Shown: one piece after another, positions 5,960 to 11,187 of the stretch
Layout: every line of letters starts with the position of its first letter
Position numbering within the stretch: the stretch's first letter is position 1
Assembly: GCA_045602385.1 (NCBI GenBank)
Contig: JAZSBL010000041.1
Location: forward strand, 1-11,187
Source of the DNA: SVTX01 sp045602385
GTDB lineage: Bacteria; Bacillota; Clostridia; Oscillospirales; CAG-272
Length of the DNA: 11,187 nucleotides
Direction of reading: 5' to 3'
Notes under the pieces: model-generated
The model's input: the letters and a program-made list of their open reading frames with translations, nothing else
Told to the model about the DNA's origin: nothing
Database searches by the model: none
Made by a program: the position numbers and the translations under genes

Positions 5960-6994
5960 ATGTCTTGGTATAACACTCAGGGCCCTTCGTCCGATCTCGT
6001 CCCCTTCTCAAGAGTCAGATACATACGAAATATCGCAAAGCAGACCTTCACTCCCCGTCTTGACGCAAAGCGCAGCTCCGACACCGCGTCAAGGCTCGAT
6101 TCAATACTCACAAAGAACGGCTTTCACAGCGAGCGGCCTGCCGCAGGAGTGACCTTGCAGATGCTTTCCCTTGCGGAAAAGCAATTTGTCACGCGCGATC
6201 TCGTATACTCCGACAAGGGGCGCATACTTTACCTGAACGAGCCATGCAACCTTGTGCTGACGGTGGGCGGAGATAACTATATCTCTATCGCCTCGGTCAT
6301 GTCGGGTACTTCTGTCGGCGAGGCAAGGCGCACCGCCGCGGTGGCAGAGGAGCTTATCGACCGCGAGCTTTCCTTCGCCTACGTCGACGGTATCGGCTAC
6401 CTTTCACCAAATCCCGACGAGTGCGGCTCCGGCCTTGAATTTTCCACAGCCCTTTATCTCCCCTCTGTTCGCCGAGGGGCGGGTAGCATAAGGGTAAGCT
6501 CTCTTGCTCCGTCGGGCATGACTCTTACCCCGATGTTTTCGGGCAAGGACGAGAGCGACCTCTACATTCTCTCCTACATACCCCATTACCTTTGCGACGA
6601 GGATAGCGCGACGAGGTATTTCGCAGGGGCGGTAGAGGCGATTGCCACAGAAGAAAAAGCAAGGCTTGCGGCTCTGACCAAAGACCGTGAGCGCGAGATA
6701 TACAACTCGGCGCGCAGGGCGCTTGGTCTGCTTGTTTACTCCGAGCGCGTAAGCGAGCACGAGATGCTCAGCCTGCTCTCCGATATAAGACTCGCTATCT
6801 GCTCCTCCGATGTATGCCGCGACAGTCTGCCCACCCCACAGACCCTAAATTACCTTTTGGGCGAGGGACTTTCCGCCTCCGTCTGTTGCGCGGCGCGCGA
6901 AAAATGCGAGTGCGCGGACGACTGCGACAAGGCGCGCGCTCTTTTTATCTCAAGCTACATAGAACACAAAAACGAGGTAAAAAATGTCAAATAA
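5960..6994 (+). CDS. mcsB: McsB family protein, probable pseudokinase
   Basis: A 344-residue ATP:guanido phosphotransferase homologue in the position of the protein-arginine kinase McsB. Matches include SRVRYIRN at 17-24 (family SSRIRLARN), a GYLSPNPDECGSGLEFS stretch at 146-162 (family GYLTSCPTNVGTGLRAS) and the helical DREREIYNSARRALG region at 242-256. Key catalytic positions differ from Bacillus McsB when aligned by eye. The NEEDHIRI motif is GGDNYISI (103-110). The CPTN cysteine is Asn151. The nucleotide-binding Arg of GLR is Glu160. RGxYGE becomes TPMFSG (190-195). The phosphoarginine-sensing RD near the C terminus becomes CD (322-323). Seven cysteines cluster in the last 65 residues (for example 309, 310, 316, 318, 322). 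The start is supported by GGAG upstream. The gene overlaps clpC by 11 bases, so the two are translationally coupled. Homology is secure; loss of activity is inference from the residues. Confidence 0.85.
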   Translation: MSWYNTQGPSSDLVPFSRVRYIRNIAKQTFTPRLDAKRSSDTASRLDSILTKNGFHSERPAAGVTLQMLSLAEKQFVTRDLVYSDKGRILYLNEPCNLVLTVGGDNYISIASVMSGTSVGEARRTAAVAEELIDRELSFAYVDGIGYLSPNPDECGSGLEFSTALYLPSVRRGAGSIRVSSLAPSGMTLTPMFSGKDESDLYILSYIPHYLCDEDSATRYFAGAVEAIATEEKARLAALTKDREREIYNSARRALGLLVYSERVSEHEMLSLLSDIRLAICSSDVCRDSLPTPQTLNYLLGEGLSASVCCAAREKCECADDCDKARALFISSYIEHKNEVKNVK

Positions 6995-9425
6995 GTTTAC
7001 TCAAAAGGCAGAGCGCGCGCTCAATTCCGCTATGGGCTTCGCCTCCGATCTCGGTCACTCCTATATCGGAAGCGAGCATCTTTTGCTGGGACTGCTTGAA
7101 GCTCCCGATTCCGCGGCTGCGAGGATCCTTACCTACCGCGGAGCAAAGCTTGAGGGAGTACGGGATACCGTTATCGAGATCACCGGAGAGGGCTCCCCGA
7201 CTCCCCTATCCCCCACCGATATGACACCGCGACTTAAAAAGATCATAGAGGGCTCCGCCCTCCTCTCTCTGCAAAAGGGGCAAGGGTATATCGGGACGGA
7301 GCATTTGCTGCTCTCCCTTTGCTCTGACCGCGACTGCGTTGCCGTGCGGATACTTGAAAGCCTTGGCGTGTCGCAAGGCGACGTCGTGTCCGACGTTGAA
7401 GGATACCTTGATTCAAGTCCCGCCAAGACAGCGCGAGGCATTCAGCGCGAAAACGACAAGTCGAAGGGCGATTCAAGCGCCCTCTCGCAATACGGCAGAG
7501 ATCTTACCGAGGAGGCAAGACGGCACAGGCTTGACCCTATAATAGGTCGGGAAAAAGAGACCGAGAGAGTTATTCAGATCCTTTCCCGCAGAACAAAAAA
7601 CAATCCCTGTCTTATCGGTGAGCCCGGCGTTGGCAAGACCGCCGTGGTCGAGGGCCTTGCGCAAAGGATAGCCGAGGGTAATCTCCCCGACACGCTTAAG
7701 GAAAAAAGGATAATCGCGCTTGATCTTTCAAGCATGATAGCCGGGGCGAAATACCGAGGTGAGTTTGAGGACAGGCTAAAAAAGATACTCCGCGAGGTAG
7801 AGCGAGACCCGCGCGTGATAATATTCATCGACGAGATTCACACCATAATCGGCGCGGGAAGCGCGGAGGGCGCGATAGACGCCGCGAATATAATCAAGCC
7901 CGCGTTGGCGCGAGCGGAGCTGCAGGTGATAGGCGCGACGACACTGAGCGAATACCGCAAGCATATCGAGCGCGACGCCGCGCTTGAACGTCGCTTCCAG
8001 CCTATCAGCGTAGGCGAGCCGTCACGCGAGGAAACTCTGCGCATACTTGAGGGGCTTCGGGTAAAATACGAGGCGCACCACAACCTTAAAATCTCCGATG
8101 AGGCTATGCGCGCGGCGGTCGACCTGTCCTTGAGATATATTACCGACCGCTTTCTGCCCGACAAGGCCATAGACCTTATCGACGAGGCCGCCGCCCGACT
8201 GCGACTGAAAATGTTCACCTCCCCTCCCGACCAGCAAAGGCTTGAGGAGGAGATAGCCCGCATTGAGGGCGAAAAGGCCGAGGCTATAACCGAGCAGAAT
8301 TTTGAGCTTGCCGCCGCTCTGCGCGACCGCGAGGATCAATTAAGGCAGGATTACCGACTCCTGCGCGATGAATGGGAGAAGATCAAGGACGACAGCGAGC
8401 TGACTCTCTCCGAGGGGGATATCGCTGACGTTCTGACACAATGGACGGGTATCCCCGCCGGAAAGCTGGTCGAGGACGAGGGCGCGCGGCTCGCTTCCCT
8501 TGAGGATAGGCTCAGGGCGCGTGTGATCGGTCAGGACAGGGCGATACGCGCGATCTCCTCCGCTATACGGCGAGGCCGCGCGGGGCTTTCCGACCCTAAA
8601 CGTCCGATCGGCTCCTTTATATTCGCCGGGCAGACCGGTGTCGGCAAGACAGAGCTTTGCCGAGCTCTTGCAGACGCTCTTTTCGGCGGCGAGAATTCGC
8701 TTATCCGTCTTGATATGTCGGAATATATGGAAAAGCACAGTATATCGCGCCTTATAGGCTCGCCTCCCGGCTACGTCGGCTACGGCGAGGGCGGTATCCT
8801 TACCGAGAGGGTGCGCAGAAGTCCTTATTCCATCTTGCTTTTCGATGAGATAGAAAAGGCGCACCCCGACGTCTTTAATCTGCTTTTACAGATACTTGAC
8901 GACGGTGTTCTGACCGACTCCCAGGGCAGGCGCGTTATATTCAGAAACTGCATTGTCATCCTGACGACAAATCTCGGCGCGCGCCGCGAGGGCGAGGTAG
9001 GCAGAGTCGGCTTCTCCTCAGGCGGCGCGCAATCGGGCGCAAAGGAGAGTGAGGAGCGCGTAAGGGTCGCTCTGCGCTCGCTTTTCCACCCTGAGCTTTT
9101 AAACCGCATTGACGAGATCATCGTTTTCTCTCCCCTCTCCGACTCCGACCTTGAAAAAATTGCCGCTCTGCTTCTACGCGACCTTTGCGACAGAATTGAA
9201 AATAACGGATTTTTCATCGAGTTTGACGACGCGGTCGCCCGCGCGGTCGCGCGTGTCGGGAAAAAGGATGAATACGGCGCGCGAGAGCTAAGGCGCGCGG
9301 TCACGACCATGATTGAAACTCCCTTTTCCGAGGCAATGATAAGGGGCGAGGTATCGCGCGGAGACTATATCGTGGCGCGGCTTTCGGGCGGAAAGGTATT
9401 ATTTGAAAAAAAAGGCGGAAAATAA
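6984..9425 (+). CDS. clpC: ClpC AAA+ unfoldase (ClpP partner)
   Basis: An 813-residue class I Hsp100 protein that unfolds substrates and feeds them to ClpP. Residues 1-145 hold two Clp-N repeats with GSEH (E31) and GTEH (E106), the positions of the phosphoarginine-docking glutamates described for Bacillus ClpC. D1 has Walker A GEPGVGKT at 212-219, pore loop KYRGEF at 256-261, Walker B FIDEIH at 281-286 and arginine residues R336/R337. The M domain/UVR coiled coil spans about 415-470. D2 has Walker A GQTGVGKT at 549-556 (Gln replaces the usual Pro), pore loop GYVGYGEGG at 596-604, Walker B LLFDEIE at 618-624 and NRIDEI at 707-712. A VGF tripeptide at 675-677 is the likely ClpP-docking loop. 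Length and domain order are those of a complete ClpC. The start overlaps mcsB and has GAGG six bases upstream. Confidence 0.97.
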   Translation: MSNKFTQKAERALNSAMGFASDLGHSYIGSEHLLLGLLEAPDSAAARILTYRGAKLEGVRDTVIEITGEGSPTPLSPTDMTPRLKKIIEGSALLSLQKGQGYIGTEHLLLSLCSDRDCVAVRILESLGVSQGDVVSDVEGYLDSSPAKTARGIQRENDKSKGDSSALSQYGRDLTEEARRHRLDPIIGREKETERVIQILSRRTKNNPCLIGEPGVGKTAVVEGLAQRIAEGNLPDTLKEKRIIALDLSSMIAGAKYRGEFEDRLKKILREVERDPRVIIFIDEIHTIIGAGSAEGAIDAANIIKPALARAELQVIGATTLSEYRKHIERDAALERRFQPISVGEPSREETLRILEGLRVKYEAHHNLKISDEAMRAAVDLSLRYITDRFLPDKAIDLIDEAAARLRLKMFTSPPDQQRLEEEIARIEGEKAEAITEQNFELAAALRDREDQLRQDYRLLRDEWEKIKDDSELTLSEGDIADVLTQWTGIPAGKLVEDEGARLASLEDRLRARVIGQDRAIRAISSAIRRGRAGLSDPKRPIGSFIFAGQTGVGKTELCRALADALFGGENSLIRLDMSEYMEKHSISRLIGSPPGYVGYGEGGILTERVRRSPYSILLFDEIEKAHPDVFNLLLQILDDGVLTDSQGRRVIFRNCIVILTTNLGARREGEVGRVGFSSGGAQSGAKESEERVRVALRSLFHPELLNRIDEIIVFSPLSDSDLEKIAALLLRDLCDRIENNGFFIEFDDAVARAVARVGKKDEYGARELRRAVTTMIETPFSEAMIRGEVSRGDYIVARLSGGKVLFEKKGGK

Positions 9426-9435
9426 GATAAATACC

Positions 9436-9464
9436 TTGCATTTTGTATCTCTCCGTGATATAAT
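9436..9464 (+). promoter_or_regulatory. sigma-A promoter of murI
   Basis: TTGCAT (9436-9441) and TATAAT (9459-9464) are spaced by exactly 17 bases, just after the clpC stop codon. murI is therefore likely transcribed independently of the clpC operon, though I see no terminator between the two genes, so read-through is possible. Confidence 0.8.
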
Positions 9465-9508
9465 TTATTGTGTGAGGGCCAAAAATCATCAGTCAAGGGA
9501 GAACGCTT

Positions 9509-10285
9509 ATGAAAAACAAAAAAGAATTGCCGATTGCGGTCATTGACTCCGGAGTTGGCGGAATAAGCGTTTTGCGCGAGCTTTGCGCCCTTATGCCAAA
9601 TGAGGATTTTATATATTTCGGTGACTCCAAAAACGCGCCTTACGGCTCAAAGAGCCGCGAGGAGGTTTTAGATTTAACTAGAGAAAATCTTGCGCGACTT
9701 AAGGAATACGGTATCAAAGCCATAGTCATCGCATGCAACACTGCAACAAGCGTTGCCGCCCCTGTTTTGCGTGAAGAGGAAAATGAGCTTGTTATCGTTG
9801 GCATTGAGCCCGCGGTAAAGTCCCCGTCTCTTGATTTTGACCACCCAACGGTGATTTGCATGGCGACCCCGCTGACACTGAAATCAGAAAAATTCCAGCA
9901 GCTTGCAGAGCGTTTTTCTGACGTTGAGGACATTATCCCTCTCCCCTGTCCGCGTCTTGTTGAATTTATCGAGAGGGGTGAGCTTGATACTCCCGCCCTT
10001 CACGAATACCTTGAGGAATTGCTCTCGCCCTACAAAAACGGCGAAATAGACGCGCTTGTCCTTGGCTGTACCCACTATCCGCACATAAAGGATGCGATCG
10101 CCGCGCACGTTCCCCCAAACGTCAAGATCTACGACGGCGGAGCGGGCACCGCAAGAGAGACCATGCGCAGACTCCGCGAGGCCGGTCTGCTCTGCGATAC
10201 GCGCGAGAGGGGCAGCGTTGAGATACTCAACTCGTCGGGCGACCCTGAGCTGATAGAGCTTTCAAAAGAGCTTTTATACAGATAA
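9509..10285 (+). CDS. murI: glutamate racemase
   Basis: A 258-residue cofactor-independent Asp/Glu racemase that interconverts L- and D-glutamate to supply D-Glu for peptidoglycan. Diagnostic motifs are IDSGVGGISVLREL at 12-25 (catalytic-site Asp13, Ser14), FGDSKNAPYGSKS at 37-49, the first catalytic cysteine in ACNTAT at 75-80 (C76) and the second in LGCTHYP at 185-191 (C187, with H189). The length is normal for the family (about 255-275). AAGGGAGA lies about seven bases before the ATG. It is preceded by its own promoter and followed by a stem-loop and repeats, so it looks monocistronic. Residue-level agreement is strong throughout and I see nothing unusual in the protein. Confidence 0.96.
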   Translation: MKNKKELPIAVIDSGVGGISVLRELCALMPNEDFIYFGDSKNAPYGSKSREEVLDLTRENLARLKEYGIKAIVIACNTATSVAAPVLREEENELVIVGIEPAVKSPSLDFDHPTVICMATPLTLKSEKFQQLAERFSDVEDIIPLPCPRLVEFIERGELDTPALHEYLEELLSPYKNGEIDALVLGCTHYPHIKDAIAAHVPPNVKIYDGGAGTARETMRRLREAGLLCDTRERGSVEILNSSGDPELIELSKELLYR

Positions 10286-10296
10286 AAAGCATCACT

Positions 10297-10326
10297 TGTG
10301 GCACCTGCCGTAGAGCCGGTGCCACA
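10297..10326 (+). terminator. stem-loop after murI, probable transcription terminator
   Basis: TGTGGCACC (10297-10305) pairs perfectly with GGTGCCACA (10318-10326) around a 12-base loop, starting 11 bases after the murI stop. No T run follows, so it is not a textbook intrinsic terminator. It may terminate weakly or protect the 3' end. Confidence 0.5.
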
Positions 10327-10327
10327 G

Positions 10328-10494
10328 TTATATTCGCCTCTCGGCGAGTTCTATTGCTTCGCAGTGGTATTCGGCTATCGCCGAGTGATATTCGCTACGC
10401 GAGCTTGGGAGGCGAATATAATATCACTGCGACCGTCGGGAGCAATATCACTGTTGCTTGCAACAATATCACGCTGACACAGTCAGCATATCAC
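10328..10494. repeat. modular palindromic repeat array (hairpins linked by GTGATAT/ATATCAC)
   Basis: An outer inverted repeat TTATATTCGCCTC / GAGGCGAATATAA (10328-10340 and 10409-10421) encloses small hairpins such as TCGGC-tatc-GCCGA. GTGGTAT (10364) and GTGATAT (10385) lie on the left, 21 bases apart. The complementary word ATATCAC recurs on the right at 10421, 10445, 10466 and 10488, spaced 24, 21 and 22 bases, with a different short hairpin between each pair (for example GTTGC-tt-GCAAC and GCTGAC-aca-GTCAGC). The pattern is a two-sided array of hairpin modules. An open reading frame crosses it (10354-10596) but has no ribosome binding site or recognisable domain and is rejected as a gene. 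Positions 10495-10602 hold only AT-rich sequence with a small TTGTG/CACAA hairpin. Confidence 0.75.
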
Positions 10495-10602
10495 TTTCAA
10501 TTTGATACGGCACTTGTGTCCACAAATGCAGTGTTTGCTAAGACTAAATTAAGGACTACAAAAGTTTATGGCTATTTTGCAAACAAACAGGTTTGAAAAA
10601 AC

Positions 10603-10733
10603 AAAAGGCTCCCTTGTGTAAAGGGAGCTCCGCCGTAGGCGGTGAGGGATTGTCTTGTGTGAAATCTTGCTTTTACAACCCCTCCGTCAGCCTACGGCTG
10701 CCACCTCCCCTTACACAGGGGAGGCTCTTTTTT
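10603..10733. mobile_element. 131-bp element with long imperfect terminal inverted repeats (MITE-like)
   Basis: The left half begins AAAAGGCTCCCTTGTGTAAA and contains GCCGTAGGC and GGGATTGT. The right half is its imperfect reverse complement and ends GAGGCTCTTTTTT. The arms are about 50 bases each, joined by a short AT-rich centre, and no gene lies inside. Size and symmetry fit a non-autonomous miniature element or a large REP/BIME-like palindrome. The run of T at the right end means that the transcribed hairpin could also terminate rightward transcripts. I recall similar sequences as dispersed repeats in gut Clostridia, but copy number cannot be judged here. Confidence 0.7.
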
Positions 10734-10822
10734 ACCTCCCGGAAGGTAGTCGCAGAGGATTTTGATATGCTAATGTCAAAAGTGCCTTTGCGTTGCTTTT
10801 ATCATAGTAAGGTCTGGGGGAT

Positions 10823-11008
10823 TTATTTTTTGTTAATTGTTTCGCTTTTTGAATCAAATTCGGGGAAACAAAGCAAGAAGTAGTCGCATTCGTCGCAGCA
10901 GCATTCAAAGCCTTTCTCTCCGTTGCCAAGACAAACGGCAGGTTCTCCGGGAGTGAACTCTATACCGGTAATATCTATTATCTTTCTTGGTATATCATTA
11001 TTGTTCAT
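10823..11008 (-). CDS. small Cys-rich acidic protein, unknown function
   Basis: A 61-residue protein. Residues 8-25 read RKIIDITGIEFTPGEPAV. A Gly-Asn-Gly turn follows at 28-30, and the core runs from 34 to 47 with cysteines at 36, 37, 38, 41 and 47, plus C26 upstream. The tail is polar (FDSKSETINKK). There is no signal peptide or membrane segment. The CCC-x2-C-x5-C spacing and upstream Cys could bind zinc or an iron-sulphur cluster, or form disulphides; this is inference. The ATG at 11008 is chosen because AGGGAGGAA lies six bases upstream on the minus strand. A longer in-frame opening to 11131 would run through the terminator hairpin and is rejected. The strong ribosome binding site directly after a leader with terminator/antiterminator supports a real, regulated gene. 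I do not recognise a named family. Confidence 0.65.
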   Translation of the reverse strand: MNNNDIPRKIIDITGIEFTPGEPAVCLGNGEKGFECCCDECDYFLLCFPEFDSKSETINKK

Positions 11009-11028
11009 ATATTCCTCCCTCAGTATAT

Positions 11029-11057
11029 AAAAAAGTGCGCCCCATGAAGGAACGCAC
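11029..11057 (-). terminator. intrinsic terminator in the leader of the small Cys-rich gene
   Basis: Read on the minus strand, GTGCGTTCC (11057-11049) pairs with GGGGCGCAC (11043-11035) as a 9-bp stem (two G-U pairs) with a five-base loop, followed at once by six T residues (11034-11029). It lies upstream of the ribosome binding site, so it would stop transcription before the gene: an attenuator. Confidence 0.8.
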
Positions 11058-11076
11058 CGAAAAAGTGTTCCTTCAT
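11044..11076 (-). promoter_or_regulatory. antiterminator hairpin competing with the attenuator
   Basis: ATGAAGGAAC (11076-11067 on the minus strand) pairs perfectly with GTTCCTTCAT (11053-11044). This 10-bp stem uses five bases of the terminator's 5' arm plus its loop, so the two hairpins cannot coexist. It forms first during transcription. The switching role is inference from mutual exclusivity. Confidence 0.65.
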
Positions 11077-11080
11077 TGTT

Positions 11081-11184
11081 GTCACACAATCTCTCGCCAG
11101 TGTTAGTGGGTATGAGGAAAAAAGGAAACACCTTTTACCAAGGATAGTTTCCCACTAACACGAAAAAATATTAGATTGTGTGAC
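11081..11184 (-). ncRNA. structured leader RNA, candidate riboswitch-like sensor domain
   Basis: On the minus strand GTCACACAATCT pairs with AGATTGTGTGAC (11173-11184 with 11081-11092; 12 bp, perfect). Nested inside, GTGTTAGTGGG pairs with CCCACTAACAC (11151-11161 with 11100-11110; 11 bp, perfect). The 40-base apex holds a further short stem (CCTT/AAGG, 11131-11143) flanked by AAAC/GTTT. The outer helix ends five bases before the antiterminator. The arrangement of sensor helix, antiterminator, terminator, ribosome binding site and gene matches known transcriptional riboswitches in layout. I see no T-box, TPP, SAM, glycine, fluoride or guanidine signature. The unit could alternatively be the palindromic end of a mobile element. 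The leader may extend past the window edge. Confidence 0.6.
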
Positions 11185-11187
11185 GAG

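Noticed and set aside
10421..10494. CRISPR array
   Set aside because: The repeated unit is only seven bases, the spacers are themselves palindromic hairpins, the intervals are short and uneven, and no cas gene is present.
10354..10596. 80-codon plus-strand reading frame
   Set aside because: It lies across the hairpin array, so its composition is set by the repeats. It has no ribosome binding site and no recognisable domain.
10760..10781. TTTTGA/TCAAAA inverted repeat downstream of the Cys-rich gene
   Set aside because: The stem is short and A/T-only, with no T run beyond it on the minus strand, so it is too weak to call a terminator.
10593..10883. 96-codon plus-strand reading frame
   Set aside because: Its first half is the 131-bp inverted-repeat element and its end overlaps the Cys-rich gene on the other strand, with no translation signals.
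10732..10929. 65-codon minus-strand reading frame overlapping the Cys-rich gene in another frame
   Set aside because: There is no Shine-Dalgarno, and the overlapping frame has a much better start and a distinctive cysteine pattern.
11009..11131. N-terminal extension of the Cys-rich ORF
   Set aside because: It would have to be translated through the attenuator hairpin and T run, and lacks a ribosome binding site, whereas the ATG at 11008 has an excellent one.
11009..11187. T-box leader
   Set aside because: No specifier-loop or conserved antiterminator T-box sequence is present, and the downstream gene is not an amino-acid-related enzyme or transporter.

Overview
The window looks like a chromosomal segment of a low-to-mid-GC Gram-positive bacterium of the Clostridia, most likely an Oscillospirales/Ruminococcaceae-type gut anaerobe. 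The evidence is a mcsA-mcsB-clpC cluster (a Bacillota hallmark), a membrane sodium-pump biotin decarboxylase operon typical of fermentative anaerobes, canonical sigma-A promoters with GGAGG-type ribosome binding sites, and palindromic intergenic repeats of a kind I associate with gut Clostridia. No database search was possible, so the taxonomic placement is inference.

Layout. Positions 1-196 hold a near-consensus promoter with a 15-bp palindrome, firing leftward out of the window, plus two hairpins that end the operon to the right. Positions 197-5129 (minus strand) form a five-gene operon transcribed leftward from a perfect TTGACA-N17-TATAAT promoter at 5211-5239. In transcription order it encodes an MmdA/12S-like carboxyltransferase, an OadG-like membrane subunit, a biotin carrier, the OadB sodium pump and an OadA/5S-type carboxyltransferase. 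Together they resemble a Na+-translocating decarboxylase in which one biotin carrier may serve two carboxyltransferases, as in a transcarboxylase, with the membrane pump attached.

Positions 5417-9425 (plus strand) are mcsA-mcsB-clpC, the arginine-phosphorylation/unfoldase cluster. The usual first gene, ctsR, is absent, and the McsB protein has lost most of the guanidino-kinase active-site motifs, so it looks like a pseudokinase. ClpC is intact and keeps the glutamates that dock phosphoarginine. Positions 9509-10285 are murI (glutamate racemase), with its own TTGCAT-N17-TATAAT promoter.

Positions 10286-10822 carry no credible gene. They contain a stem-loop after murI, a modular array of small hairpins linked by ATATCAC/GTGATAT words, and a 131-bp terminal-inverted-repeat element. 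At the right edge, on the minus strand, lies the most unusual unit: a highly structured leader (nested 12-bp and 11-bp helices), then two mutually exclusive hairpins that look like an antiterminator and an intrinsic terminator, then a strong Shine-Dalgarno and a 61-residue protein with six cysteines. This has the architecture of an attenuator or riboswitch controlling a tiny Cys-rich protein, and I do not recognise it as a named class.
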